From NCBI GenBank assembly GCA_003210915.1, contig QCUA01000003.1, positions 1 through 64,000 on the forward strand: a DNA stretch of 64,000 nt. The letters are read 5' to 3'. This document shows positions 29,849-38,609 of this stretch, in pieces (the stretch's first letter is position 1; each line of letters opens with the position of its first letter). The DNA is from Prochlorococcus sp. AG-676-L21 (GTDB taxonomy: Bacteria > Cyanobacteriota > Cyanobacteriia > PCC-6307 > Cyanobiaceae). Under the pieces are notes generated by a model. That model was not told the DNA's origin. It ran no database searches and saw nothing but the letters and a program-made list of their open reading frames with translations. The translations under genes and the position numbers were made by a program.

Positions 29849-29890
29849 GTTACTTACGCTACAAAACTAAATCCCACTCGTTAATAACTT
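29849..29890 (+). promoter_or_regulatory. candidate NtcA-activated promoter of urtA
   Basis: GTT-N8-TAC (29849-29862) differs at one position from the NtcA consensus GTA-N8-TAC. It is followed after exactly 22 bases by TAACTT (29885-29890), which fits a TAN3T -10 element. That spacing is the class II NtcA arrangement. The implied start site near 29897 leaves a 42-base leader to ATG 29939. The urt operon is a known NtcA target in marine cyanobacteria; the site itself is inferred. Confidence 0.75.
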
Positions 29891-29938
29891 TTACTTTATC
29901 CCCCCAATGTGGGTCAATTACCTAATTTAAACGAATTC

Positions 29939-31228
29939 ATGAGAATTTCAAGGCGTATTTTGGCAGGTTTAGCTACTGCCTCTCTTGCCGTTTCAGTTAC
30001 TTCATGCGGAGGAGGTTCAGACACTTCCGGAAGTTTCGATGACACAGTAACTGTTGGTATTTTACATTCCCTTTCAGGAACAATGGCCATATCTGAATCA
30101 ACTCTTGTTGATACTGAAAAAATGGCTATTGCAGAAATCAACGCTGCCGGAGGAGTAACCGTTGGTGGCAAAAGCTACAAAATCGATTATATCGTTGAAG
30201 ATGGAGCTTCTGACTGGCCAACATTTGCTGAGAAGTCTAAAAAATTAATCGACCAGGATGGAGTTCCAGTTGTATTTGGTGGATGGACATCTGCTAGTAG
30301 AAAGGCAATGCTTCCTGTGTATGAATCAAAAGATGCATTCCTTTACTACCCAATTCAGTATGAAGCTCAGGAATGTTCAAACAACATTTTCTACACAGGT
30401 GCTTCACCAAACCAACAATCAGAACCAGCAACTGATTTCATGTACAAGAGATCTCCTGCCGCTGGAAAGCCATTTTTCCTAGTTGGTTCAGACTATGTTT
30501 TCCCAAGGACATCAAATACAATTACCAAAGAACAACTTAAATCACTTGGTGGAAAGGTTGTAGGTGAAGATTATTTACCTCTAGGAAATACTGAAGTTGC
30601 TCCTATTATTTCCAAGATCAAAAAAGCATTAGCACCATCTGGTGGTGGAGTAATTATCAACACACTTAATGGTGACCAAAACGTTGCTTTCTTTAAACAG
30701 ATTCAGGATGCTGGGATTACTCCAAGTAATGGATATTATGTAATGAACTATTCTATTGCAGAGGAAGAAATCAGTACTATTGGACCTGAATTCTTAGAAG
30801 GCCATTATGGTGCTTGGAACTACATGATGTCTATCGACACACCTGAATCCAAGAAATTTGCAGCCGATTTCAAAGCTCTATATGGAAGTGACAGAGTAGT
30901 TGCCGATCCACAGGAATCTGCTTATAACATGGTTTATTTATGGAAACAAGCAGTTGAAGATGCAGGTACATTTGAGAACAGTGCTGTTAGAGAAGCTCTA
31001 GTAGGACAAACATTCGATGCTCCTCAAGGACCAGTTGAGGTTATGCCTAACCATCACCTTGCTCAAACAGTAAGAATTGGTTTAATCAAGCCAGAAGGTG
31101 GATTTGAGATTCTTGAAGAAACTGATGGAGTTGTATACCCACAAGCATGGAACCAATTTGAACCTAGTTCAAAAGGTTATGCATGTGACTGGACAGACCC
31201 ATCTAAAGGAGAAAGATATAAGCTTTAA
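29939..31228 (+). CDS. urtA: urea ABC transporter substrate-binding protein
   Basis: A 429-residue periplasmic urea-binding lipoprotein. It has a signal peptide (RRILAGLATASLAVS) ending in a lipobox-type TSC followed by GGGS, and the Peripla_BP fold with TVGILHSLSGTMA and FGGWTSASRKA. ATG 29939 is chosen because the predicted transcript begins near 29897 and the signal peptide starts cleanly there; GTG 29909 would add ten residues and leave only a 12-base leader. Codon use is visibly less A+T-rich than its neighbours, as expected for a highly expressed gene. Confidence 0.95.
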   Translation: MRISRRILAGLATASLAVSVTSCGGGSDTSGSFDDTVTVGILHSLSGTMAISESTLVDTEKMAIAEINAAGGVTVGGKSYKIDYIVEDGASDWPTFAEKSKKLIDQDGVPVVFGGWTSASRKAMLPVYESKDAFLYYPIQYEAQECSNNIFYTGASPNQQSEPATDFMYKRSPAAGKPFFLVGSDYVFPRTSNTITKEQLKSLGGKVVGEDYLPLGNTEVAPIISKIKKALAPSGGGVIINTLNGDQNVAFFKQIQDAGITPSNGYYVMNYSIAEEEISTIGPEFLEGHYGAWNYMMSIDTPESKKFAADFKALYGSDRVVADPQESAYNMVYLWKQAVEDAGTFENSAVREALVGQTFDAPQGPVEVMPNHHLAQTVRIGLIKPEGGFEILEETDGVVYPQAWNQFEPSSKGYACDWTDPSKGERYKL

Positions 31229-31248
31229 TTTCAAAGTTTACTTCTAAA

Positions 31249-31279
31249 GAGAAGAGGAGGCTTAATGCCTCCTCTTCTT
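31249..31279 (+). terminator. strong hairpin between urtA and urtB
   Basis: GAAGAGGAGGC (31251-31261) pairs perfectly with GCCTCCTCTTC (31267-31277) around a TTAAT loop, and flanking A-T and G-U pairs extend it to 13. It is not followed by a clean T tract (TTATATCC). It may act as a weak attenuator or as a 3'-end stabiliser that raises urtA mRNA over urtBCDE. Confidence 0.8.
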
Positions 31280-31309
31280 ATATCCACTTAAATTTTCTTC
31301 TTATTAAAA

Positions 31310-32464
31310 TTGGAATTGCTTCTTGATAGTTTATTCAACGGTGTAGCGATCGGATCAGTTTTACTAGTAGCAGCTTTGGGCTTAGCTATTGTATTTGGTT
31401 TGATGGGTGTAATCAATCTTGCACATGGTGAACTAATGATGCTAGGTGCTTACACAACATATGTAACTCAATTAATTTTCAAACTCCCACTATTAAAACC
31501 CTATTACAACGCTTACGTTATAGTTTCTATTTTTTTTGCATTTATTGTCAGTGGAGTAGTAGGAATACTTTTAGAAAAAACTGTAATTAGAAAGTTATAC
31601 GGAAGTCCATTAGAGACTTTACTTGCAACATGGGGAGTAAGCCTTATACTACAACAGTTTGTCCGCAGTGTTCCTTTAGCTTATGGGACAGGACTAGTAA
31701 TAAGTCTCATAATAGGTTTATTTCTACCATCAGTATTTTCATCAAAAGTAAAAGAATCTATAAATTTTAAATATGTAAAATTTAGTTCATGGATATTTGC
31801 AGCTTTAGCGGGAGTTCTCTCTGGTAATTTAATTTCATCTTCAGTTAGCAAATTAAGTCGAGCTAGTGCAAGAAATGTGGATGTCACGGCTCCAGCTTGG
31901 ATGAGGGGTCAGGTTGAAATTCTTGGAACAAACTTCCCAAAAACAAGATTAATGATAATAATAATTACTTTAATATCTGTGATTGCAATAACTTTATTTT
32001 TGAATCAAAGTGCTTGGGGTATGAGGATAAGAGCCGTAACTCAAAATAGAGAAATGAGTGACTGTCTTGGAATTTCAACAGAAAAAGTTGATGTTCTTAC
32101 TTTTGGAATTGGTTCTGGATTGGCAGGTGTAGCAGGAGTTGCTGTATCTCTTTTGGGATCGGTTGGGCCTAATGTTGGAGGAAATTATATAGTTGGGTGT
32201 TTTATGGTTGTAGTTCTAGGAGGTGTAGGGAACCTATTGGGTACAATTTTTGCCTCTTTTGGAATAGGAATAATGACTGATTTAATTGGAGCTGGTCGCC
32301 TTTTATCAATATGGCCTGATATGCCTCTACCACTATCAAACACAATTAATTTCTTTGCAACTACCAGTATGGCTAGAGTTATGATTTTTGCGTTAATAGT
32401 AATATTCCTGCAATTCAAACCTACTGGTTTATTCCCCCAGAAAGGAAGGATGGTTGAGAGTTAA
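31310..32464 (+). CDS. urtB: urea ABC transporter permease UrtB
   Basis: A 384-residue membrane permease of the branched-chain amino acid/urea family, with ALGLAIVFGLMGVINLAHGELMMLGAYTTY in the first helices and the GVGNLLGTIFASFGIG segment near the end. The start is TTG at 31310, giving MELLLDSLFNG. Its TAA overlaps the ATG of urtC by one base (TAATG). Confidence 0.95.
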   Translation: MELLLDSLFNGVAIGSVLLVAALGLAIVFGLMGVINLAHGELMMLGAYTTYVTQLIFKLPLLKPYYNAYVIVSIFFAFIVSGVVGILLEKTVIRKLYGSPLETLLATWGVSLILQQFVRSVPLAYGTGLVISLIIGLFLPSVFSSKVKESINFKYVKFSSWIFAALAGVLSGNLISSSVSKLSRASARNVDVTAPAWMRGQVEILGTNFPKTRLMIIIITLISVIAITLFLNQSAWGMRIRAVTQNREMSDCLGISTEKVDVLTFGIGSGLAGVAGVAVSLLGSVGPNVGGNYIVGCFMVVVLGGVGNLLGTIFASFGIGIMTDLIGAGRLLSIWPDMPLPLSNTINFFATTSMARVMIFALIVIFLQFKPTGLFPQKGRMVES

Positions 32465-33600
32465 TGGAATTTAAAAACTTAAAACTAAGCAAAAAAACAA
32501 CTTTTGTTATTTGGGTTATCATTATTGCTTTTATTATCGCAGCTCCATCAATTCTTCCTGTTTTCAGATTGAATCTTCTTGGTAGATATTTATCATTAGC
32601 TATTGTTGCTTTGGGTGTAGATCTAATTTGGGGATTTACTGGTTTATTGAGTCTTGGTCAAGGTATATTTTTTGCTCTTGGTGGTTACTGTGCAGCAATG
32701 TACCTACAGATAACAAGCTCTTCTGAATTTCCAAATAATATTCCAGAATTCTTTGGACTTTATGGCGTAGATAATTTACCATTTTTCTGGGAACCATTTA
32801 GATCTTCAATCTTTAGTTTATTTGCAATTTGGGTGATACCTGCATTAGTTGCAGGAATACTTGGATTTCTTGTTTTTAGAAACAGAATAAAAGGTGTGTA
32901 TTTTTCAATACTTACCCAAGCTGCTCTTTTAGTATTCTTTAATTTCTTTAATGGACAACAAAAACTTATTAATGGTACTAACGGGTTAAAAACTGATGTA
33001 ACTCAACTTTTTGGACAAATGGTTGGTTCAGAATCAATCCAAAGAATGTTTTTTTGGATTACAGCCTTATTAGTTATTGCGGCATGGTTTTTTTCAAAAT
33101 GGGTAGTAAAAGGAAGATTTGGGAATATTCTTATAGGGATAAGAGATGACGAACCAAGAGTCAGATTCACAGGTTACAATCCTGTCTTATTTAAAACAAT
33201 AATATTTTCTATAGCAGGTGGTTTAGCAGGAATATCTGGTGCTTTGTATACTGTTCAATCAGGAATAGTATCTCCTCAATTTATGACAGTACCATTTTCA
33301 ATAGAAATGGTTATTTGGGTTGCAGTGGGAGGAAGAGGGACTTTATTGGGAGCAATACTAGGAGCAGTCTTAATAAATTATGCAAAAAGTTTAGTAAGCG
33401 AAGCTTTGCCGGCAAGCTGGATGTTTATTCAGGGTGGATTATTTATCCTGGTAGTCACAGCATTACCAGAAGGTGTTTTAGGATGGTTACAAGGAGAGGG
33501 GCCAAGGAATCTGCTTCAAAAACTTGGTCTTAAAAGGAAAATCGAAACATACCCAAGTCTAGAAATTAAAAATGAAACGGAGGGATTAAAAAATGAATAA
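32464..33600 (+). CDS. urtC: urea ABC transporter permease UrtC
   Basis: A 378-residue LivM-like permease with GVDLIWGFTGLLSLGQGIFFALGGYC early, KGRFGNILIGIRDDEPRVRFTGYNP in the middle loop, and the GGLAGISGALYTVQ transport-coupling segment. It overlaps urtB by one base and urtD by 8, so translation along the operon is probably coupled. Confidence 0.95.
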   Translation: MEFKNLKLSKKTTFVIWVIIIAFIIAAPSILPVFRLNLLGRYLSLAIVALGVDLIWGFTGLLSLGQGIFFALGGYCAAMYLQITSSSEFPNNIPEFFGLYGVDNLPFFWEPFRSSIFSLFAIWVIPALVAGILGFLVFRNRIKGVYFSILTQAALLVFFNFFNGQQKLINGTNGLKTDVTQLFGQMVGSESIQRMFFWITALLVIAAWFFSKWVVKGRFGNILIGIRDDEPRVRFTGYNPVLFKTIIFSIAGGLAGISGALYTVQSGIVSPQFMTVPFSIEMVIWVAVGGRGTLLGAILGAVLINYAKSLVSEALPASWMFIQGGLFILVVTALPEGVLGWLQGEGPRNLLQKLGLKRKIETYPSLEIKNETEGLKNE

Positions 33601-34348
33601 GAATACTAATTTTCTATTAAGCTTAGAAAATATAAGTGTTAGTTTTGAAGGTTTTCTAGCATTAAATGATCTAAACCTCAGTTTAAAAAAAGGAGAATTA
33701 AGAGCTGTAATTGGTCCAAATGGTGCGGGGAAAACAACATTTCTAGATGTAATAACAGGTAAAGTAAAACCTACTAAAGGTGATGTTTTTTTTAAAGGAA
33801 AATCATTAATAGGAAGAAAAGAACATAAAATTGCACGTTTAGGTGTAGGAAGAAAATTTCAAAGCCCAAGAGTATTTGAAAATCTAACTGTTAAAGAAAA
33901 TCTTGAGATATCAGTAAGTACTCCTAAAAGTCCTTTAAATCTAATAAATAAAAAGATCAAAAATGATCAATTAGATGAAATAGAACATTTAATGAAAGTT
34001 ATAAACTTATCTAAAAAAATCAATTCAAAAGCTGGTGCTTTATCACATGGTCAAAAACAATGGTTAGAAATAGCAATGTTACTAGGCCAAAAACCTGATT
34101 TAATGCTCGTTGATGAACCCGTTGCAGGTCTTACAGATGAGGAAACTGATTTGACAGCAGATTTATTAAAATCATTATCTGGAGATAATACAGTGGTTGT
34201 TATAGATCACGATATGGAATTCATAAGAAGACTTGATAGTAATGTTTCAGTTCTAAATCAAGGAACAGTATTATGTGAAGGTACAATGGATACTATTCAA
34301 AATGACAAAAGGGTAATTGATGTTTATTTAGGAAGACCGGAGGAATAA
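33593..34348 (+). CDS. urtD: urea ABC transporter ATP-binding protein UrtD
   Basis: A 251-residue LivG-like ATPase with Walker A GPNGAGKTT near 42-50, the signature ALSHGQKQWLEIA (LSHGQ, the usual variant in UrtD/LivG) and Walker B LMLVDEP, then the H-loop VVVIDHDMEF. It overlaps urtC by 8 bases and ends 2 bases before urtE. Confidence 0.95.
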   Translation: MNKNTNFLLSLENISVSFEGFLALNDLNLSLKKGELRAVIGPNGAGKTTFLDVITGKVKPTKGDVFFKGKSLIGRKEHKIARLGVGRKFQSPRVFENLTVKENLEISVSTPKSPLNLINKKIKNDQLDEIEHLMKVINLSKKINSKAGALSHGQKQWLEIAMLLGQKPDLMLVDEPVAGLTDEETDLTADLLKSLSGDNTVVVIDHDMEFIRRLDSNVSVLNQGTVLCEGTMDTIQNDKRVIDVYLGRPEE

Positions 34349-34350
34349 AT

Positions 34351-35061
34351 ATGAAAAATCTACTAGAAGTAAAATCATTAAATACTTATTATGGAGAAAG
34401 CCATATCCTCAGAGATGTAGATTTAAACCTTCAATCTGGAGAAATGATCTGTTTAATAGGTAGAAATGGAGTAGGGAAAACTACTTTATTAAAATCATTA
34501 ATAGGGTTATTAAAAGCAAAGAAAGGAGAAATAAACTTTATTGGAGAGAATATAAACAGAAAGGCCCCGCACCAAAGAGCTAGAAAAGGAATGGCATATG
34601 TTCCTCAAGGAAGAGAAATAATACCTTATCTGACTGTAGAAGAAAACTTAATGTTGGGAATGGAATCGCTTCCTGGAGGGTTATCTAAAAATAAAAATAT
34701 TGATTCAAGTATCTATGATTTATTTCCTATTTTAAAAGACTTTCTTTCAAGAAAAGGAGGTGATCTAAGTGGGGGGCAACAACAACAACTTGCAATAGCT
34801 AGAGCACTATTAGGTAAACCAAAATTATTGTTATTAGACGAACCTACTGAAGGAATTCAACCAAATATAGTATTAGATATTGAAAACGCTATAAATCTTA
34901 TAATTAAAGAAACTGGTATCGGAGTTTTATTAGTTGAACAACACTTACACTTTGTTAGGCAAGCAAGTAGATATTATGCAATGCAAAGGGGAGGAATTGT
35001 TGCAAGCGGTCGAACAAGTGAATTAAGCCAAACAGTTATTGATAAATTTTTAAGTGTATAG
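34351..35061 (+). CDS. urtE: urea ABC transporter ATP-binding protein UrtE
   Basis: A 236-residue LivF-like ATPase with Walker A GRNGVGKTT near 37-45, MAYVPQGREI Q-loop, signature LSGGQQQQLAIARAL and Walker B LLLLDEPTEGIQPN. It pairs with UrtD and closes the urtABCDE operon. No clear intrinsic terminator follows; the next gene is convergent. Confidence 0.95.
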   Translation: MKNLLEVKSLNTYYGESHILRDVDLNLQSGEMICLIGRNGVGKTTLLKSLIGLLKAKKGEINFIGENINRKAPHQRARKGMAYVPQGREIIPYLTVEENLMLGMESLPGGLSKNKNIDSSIYDLFPILKDFLSRKGGDLSGGQQQQLAIARALLGKPKLLLLDEPTEGIQPNIVLDIENAINLIIKETGIGVLLVEQHLHFVRQASRYYAMQRGGIVASGRTSELSQTVIDKFLSV

Positions 35062-35091
35062 AAATTAAACTTTCAAATATCTATTTAAAAA

Positions 35092-35271
35092 TCACTTTTC
35101 GCATCTTATTAAATCAATACTATTAGGATGTGCATTTATATATTTATTAAACTCCATAGCTAGTGTTCTTGCTTCATAAGCATCTAATGCATAAAAACAA
35201 TTTTCTAATCTAAGATTTTGAAAATCTCTATAATGAACAGTATATGGTTTTAAAAAAGACTCGTTATTCAT
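35092..35271 (-). CDS. 59-residue soluble hypothetical protein
   Basis: The ORF from ATG 35271 encodes a polar, aromatic-rich protein (LKPYTVHYRDFQNLR, then CFYALDAYEARTLAMEFNKYI), predicted alpha-helical with no membrane segment. The patterned amphipathic helix near 26-46 suggests real coding. It ends 30 bases from convergent urtE. No family was recognised. Confidence 0.6.
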   Translation of the reverse strand: MNNESFLKPYTVHYRDFQNLRLENCFYALDAYEARTLAMEFNKYINAHPNSIDLIRCEK

Positions 35272-35414
35272 AAAATTTTTAAATAGTTAAAATACTATTT
35301 GTTTAGATACTTTAACCATGCATAATTTTTTTAATTAAAGAAATATGTTTTGTTGCTTTCAATATATATTCAACCAAATACCAATAAAAGTATTAAAAAT
35401 AATTCATTAAAAAT

Positions 35415-35525
35415 TCAGCTTTTTTTATTTTTTCTAGTTTTATTTTTACCTTCAATCAAAAAAACAAACTTTGATAGAATCCCCCCAAATAAAGGAACCC
35501 ATAATTTTTCATAAAAATATTTCAT
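35415..35525 (-). CDS. 36-residue hydrophobic/basic microprotein
   Basis: The ORF from ATG 35525 has a short hydrophobic stretch (LWVPLFGGILSKFVFLI) and a Lys-rich C-terminus (GKNKTRKNKKS). It sits in a run of minus-strand microgenes. The size makes this tentative; the contrast between hydrophobic core and basic tail is the main support. Confidence 0.4.
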   Translation of the reverse strand: MKYFYEKLWVPLFGGILSKFVFLIEGKNKTRKNKKS

Positions 35526-35537
35526 AATCTTCAACTA

Positions 35538-35708
35538 TTAGGCCACATTAATATCTTCTAGACCTTCCATTTCCTTTAATAATTCAAGATCTATCGAATT
35601 AAATAGATACTGCATCAAAAGAAAATCAAGCTCATTTTTTAATAAATTAACTTCCGAAGAAAGTAGATCATCAACGAAATAATCGAATGGTTCCAAATCA
35701 TTATTCAT
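35538..35708 (-). CDS. 56-residue acidic hypothetical protein
   Basis: The ORF from ATG 35708 encodes a Leu/Asp/Glu-rich, strongly acidic helical protein (DLEPFDYFVDDLL, then LLKNELDFLLMQYL, ending LLKEMEGLEDIN). No membrane segment or cysteine is present. Heptad-like leucines suggest a coiled-coil or protein-binding helix. It lies 12 bases upstream of the 36-residue ORF on the same strand. Confidence 0.5.
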   Translation of the reverse strand: MNNDLEPFDYFVDDLLSSEVNLLKNELDFLLMQYLFNSIDLELLKEMEGLEDINVA

Positions 35709-35875
35709 GAAAATAATCTATAATTTTGATTATTATTAATCATATAAAATATAAAAGTCAATTAAATTTTAAAATCAAAATATTACTAAAGTATTTTTAT
35801 AAAATTTATTTAATTTTTTGAGTATTAGGAAGTTTTAAAAAGTTACATAATTTTTTTAATTAAGAGAGGAAATTA

Positions 35876-35974
35876 TTATAAATCCTTTTGAATCATAAAT
35901 TTAAAATCAATACGCACTATTAAGCCAACTAGGATTAAAAAAATTCCTAAATATGAATTTAAAGAGAGATCCAA
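35876..35974 (-). CDS. possible 32-residue single-helix protein
   Basis: A TTG-initiated frame encodes MDLSLNSYLG, a hydrophobic helix (IFLILVGLIV) and a basic tail (RIDFKFMIQKDL). It resembles other cyanobacterial single-helix proteins, but the size and TTG start make it tentative. The rest of the 35709-36130 interval shows only A+T-rich sequence with nothing I can support. Confidence 0.35.
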   Translation of the reverse strand: MDLSLNSYLGIFLILVGLIVRIDFKFMIQKDL

Positions 35975-36130
35975 ATTAATAAACTTTACCTTAATTTATT
36001 TTAGCCTATGAAATCAAATCATCAAATCTTGAATTTAAACTCAGTTAAATAACAATAATTTATAAGCTTTTATATTAAATTGACAAATAAACTAAAAATA
36101 TAAATTAAAGTTTAAAAAATTTCATTCTCT

Positions 36131-36283
36131 ATGCAGGAATTTTTACAAAGAGATCTTGGTTCAAGCTTATTATCAATTTCAGTATTATTGGGGTGGCTGG
36201 GCATTAGTTTTGTTTTACTAAGAATAGTAGCGATAACAATTAAAAAAATATTAGAAGCCGTATTCAAAAACTCTAATCAATAA
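36131..36283 (+). CDS. 50-residue single-helix membrane protein
   Basis: The ORF from ATG 36131 has an N-terminal polar segment (QEFLQRDLGSS), a membrane helix around 13-32 (LLSISVLLGWLGISFVLL) and an amphipathic basic tail (RIVAITIKKILEAVFK). This layout is common among small thylakoid proteins. The DUF2862 gene follows 64 bases downstream on the same strand. The function is unknown. Confidence 0.6.
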   Translation: MQEFLQRDLGSSLLSISVLLGWLGISFVLLRIVAITIKKILEAVFKNSNQ

Positions 36284-36347
36284 TAATAAAAATTATATTT
36301 AAAATTTATCACAATTATAAAGACTAAATAAGTATAATGTCTTATAA

Positions 36348-36743
36348 ATGACAATCTTAGATGAAGTAAAAATAGGAAACAAGGTTAAGGTTAATCTGGA
36401 GCTATCAAAAGATAGACTAACTAAAGAGACGATTGAAGCAATAAACATCTCATCAGAATGTACTATAAGTGATTTCAAAATCACTGATGGCATGGGTATT
36501 GGAGTAATTTTGAACTTATCAAATGGCAAAAATGAGTGGTTTTTTGAAAATGAAATTCAAATTCTTGATGAGAAAGGCAACATAATAGAAAAAAAAGTAA
36601 ATAAAACTAAAAATAAAGAAAATAATTTTATATTGAATGCAGTTAATAATATCAATTACGAAGCTAAGTTTAAATCCAGTGAACTTTTAAACCCGATTAA
36701 TTTTATATCTTGGATTATTTTTTCATTAAAAGATATTTTATAG
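36348..36743 (+). CDS. DUF2862 domain protein
   Basis: A 131-residue protein whose N-terminal half matches the cyanobacterial DUF2862 pattern: EVKIGNKVKVN, then ISDFKITDGMGIGVILNLSNGKNEWFFENEI near 40-70, a small beta-barrel-like domain. The C-terminal half is Lys/Asn-rich with a moderately hydrophobic end (INFISWIIFSLKDIL). The role is unknown. Confidence 0.75.
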   Translation: MTILDEVKIGNKVKVNLELSKDRLTKETIEAINISSECTISDFKITDGMGIGVILNLSNGKNEWFFENEIQILDEKGNIIEKKVNKTKNKENNFILNAVNNINYEAKFKSSELLNPINFISWIIFSLKDIL

Positions 36744-36827
36744 TTAATTTTAATATTCAACTAAATAAATATATTTAGATTTTTAAAATTTATAGAATCC
36801 AAAATTAAAACTGACTTTTCAAATAAT

Positions 36828-37817
36828 ATGGGAGAGAATATTATTCAGGTTGAAAATTTATCAAAATCATTTGATATTTCATCAAAAGAACCTGGACTAA
36901 AAGGTACACTTCAGCATTTTTTTAAAAGAGAAACAAAAAGTATTGAGGTTATAAAAAATATAAATTTCGGAATAAAAAAAGGAGAAATAGTAGGTTTTCT
37001 TGGGGCTAATGGAGCTGGGAAAACAACCATTCTTAAAATACTCTGTGGTTTAATTCACCCAACCCAAGGTCGGTTGTCGGTTGCAGGTAACCTGCCTTAT
37101 AAAAGAAGGTCTAATTTCCTGAAAAATATAACCTTAATAATGGGGCAAAAACAACAGCTAATTTGGGATCTTCCTCCAATAGAATCTTTTTACTTAAATG
37201 CCGCAATTTATGACATAGAAAAATTTGAAGCTAAAAAAAGAATTAAAAAGTTGTCAGAAATGCTTGAAATTGAAAAGGAGCTTTATATACCTGTTAGAAA
37301 ATTATCTTTAGGTCAAAGAATGAAATCAGAATTATTGGCAGCTTTAATACATAAACCAAATATATTATTTTTAGATGAACCGACACTAGGCCTAGATATT
37401 AATGCTCAAAGGAATCTTAGAAAATTTCTGAAAATTTATAATAAAGAAACAGGTGCAACAATTTGTCTAACTAGTCATTACATGAAAGATATTACATCTT
37501 TATGCAAGAGGGTATTATGTATTCACGAAGGTTGTCTTACATATGATGGGAGACTGGAAAAACTATTAAAAAAAATATCTCCTATTAAAGATATCCTAAT
37601 AATTTGCAAGACGGATAAAGATGCTAAAGAACTAAGCAATTCAGGATTTAATATTAAAAATCAAAATCAAAAAGAAATTACAATAACAATTAAAAAAGAT
37701 TCTATTAAATCTACTTTAAATAATATTCTTAACAAATTTGAGATCGAGGATCTATATATAAATGAGCCTCCTGTTGACGAAATAATTGGGGATATTTTAG
37801 TGAAGGAAAAAGTATAA
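36828..37817 (+). CDS. ABC-2 type exporter ATP-binding protein
   Basis: A 329-residue ATPase with Walker A GANGAGKTT near 64-72, signature KLSLGQRMKSELLAALI, Walker B NILFLDEPTLGLD and an H-loop SHYM. The extra N-terminal segment (GTLQHFFKRETKSIEV) and C-terminal regulatory region resemble the antibiotic/multidrug ABC-2 group that pairs with two DUF990-like permeases. The two permease genes follow immediately, with a stop/start junction at 37817/37818. The substrate is unknown. Confidence 0.9.
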   Translation: MGENIIQVENLSKSFDISSKEPGLKGTLQHFFKRETKSIEVIKNINFGIKKGEIVGFLGANGAGKTTILKILCGLIHPTQGRLSVAGNLPYKRRSNFLKNITLIMGQKQQLIWDLPPIESFYLNAAIYDIEKFEAKKRIKKLSEMLEIEKELYIPVRKLSLGQRMKSELLAALIHKPNILFLDEPTLGLDINAQRNLRKFLKIYNKETGATICLTSHYMKDITSLCKRVLCIHEGCLTYDGRLEKLLKKISPIKDILIICKTDKDAKELSNSGFNIKNQNQKEITITIKKDSIKSTLNNILNKFEIEDLYINEPPVDEIIGDILVKEKV

Positions 37818-38609
37818 ATGTTTAATTTAAATAAAAATAAGCTAATAACATTATTAAAAGTACAGTACTCAAATATGTTGGAATATAGAGTAGAAATAGC
37901 TTTATGGGCAATATCAGGAATAATACCTTTTTTTATGCTCAATATATGGACAAATAATAACTTAAATGAATCTATTAACTTAAGTAATGTAATGCTCTCA
38001 AGATATTTTTTGAGTGCGTTTTTTGTAAGGCAATTTTCCGTAGTTTGGGTTGTCTTTACTTTTGAAGAAGATGCTCTCTTGGGTAAAATTTCCCCATATT
38101 TAATTCAACCTTTAAACCCATTTTTTAGATACTTTGCTCAACACATAGCAGAACAAATAACACGCTTCCCTTTTGCCATAATAATTGCGTTAATTTTTTT
38201 TCTAATAAATCCAGAAAGTATATGGATACCAAACTTAAGTCTATTTTTATTAGCATGTTTTTCTACATTTTTTTCTTTTCTAATTCAATTTCTGATTCAA
38301 TCAATTATTGCTTGCTTCTGTTTTTGGACAGAAAAGGCTTCTTCAATAGAAAGATTGTTATTTATCCCAACTTTATTCCTTTCAGGACTTTTAGCCCCAG
38401 TGATATCATTCCCAGAATATGTTAAATCATGGATATACCTAACCCCATTCCCTTACTTAATTGATTTTCCAGCAAATATATTATCTGGGAATAATACAAA
38501 CATAATTTCTGGATTTTTTATGCAGATATTTTGGATTTCAGTTCTTTTCCCCATATTTATAAGGACTTGGTCTCTGGGAACAAAAAAATATACAGCGATG
38601 GGTTCATGA
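37818..38609 (+). CDS. ABC-2 transporter permease, first subunit
   Basis: A 263-residue protein with six predicted membrane helices and the conserved YRVEIALWAISGIIPFFML N-terminal region seen in two-permease ABC-2 systems. It starts directly after the ATPase stop codon and overlaps the second permease by 4 bases (ATGA at 38606-38609). The heterodimer of this and the next protein would form the channel. Confidence 0.88.
   Translation: MFNLNKNKLITLLKVQYSNMLEYRVEIALWAISGIIPFFMLNIWTNNNLNESINLSNVMLSRYFLSAFFVRQFSVVWVVFTFEEDALLGKISPYLIQPLNPFFRYFAQHIAEQITRFPFAIIIALIFFLINPESIWIPNLSLFLLACFSTFFSFLIQFLIQSIIACFCFWTEKASSIERLLFIPTLFLSGLLAPVISFPEYVKSWIYLTPFPYLIDFPANILSGNNTNIISGFFMQIFWISVLFPIFIRTWSLGTKKYTAMGS

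Noticed and set aside
29914-30171. Minus-strand frame of 85 residues in urtA
   Set aside because: It lies antisense to a conserved signal peptide and binding domain and has no known motif.
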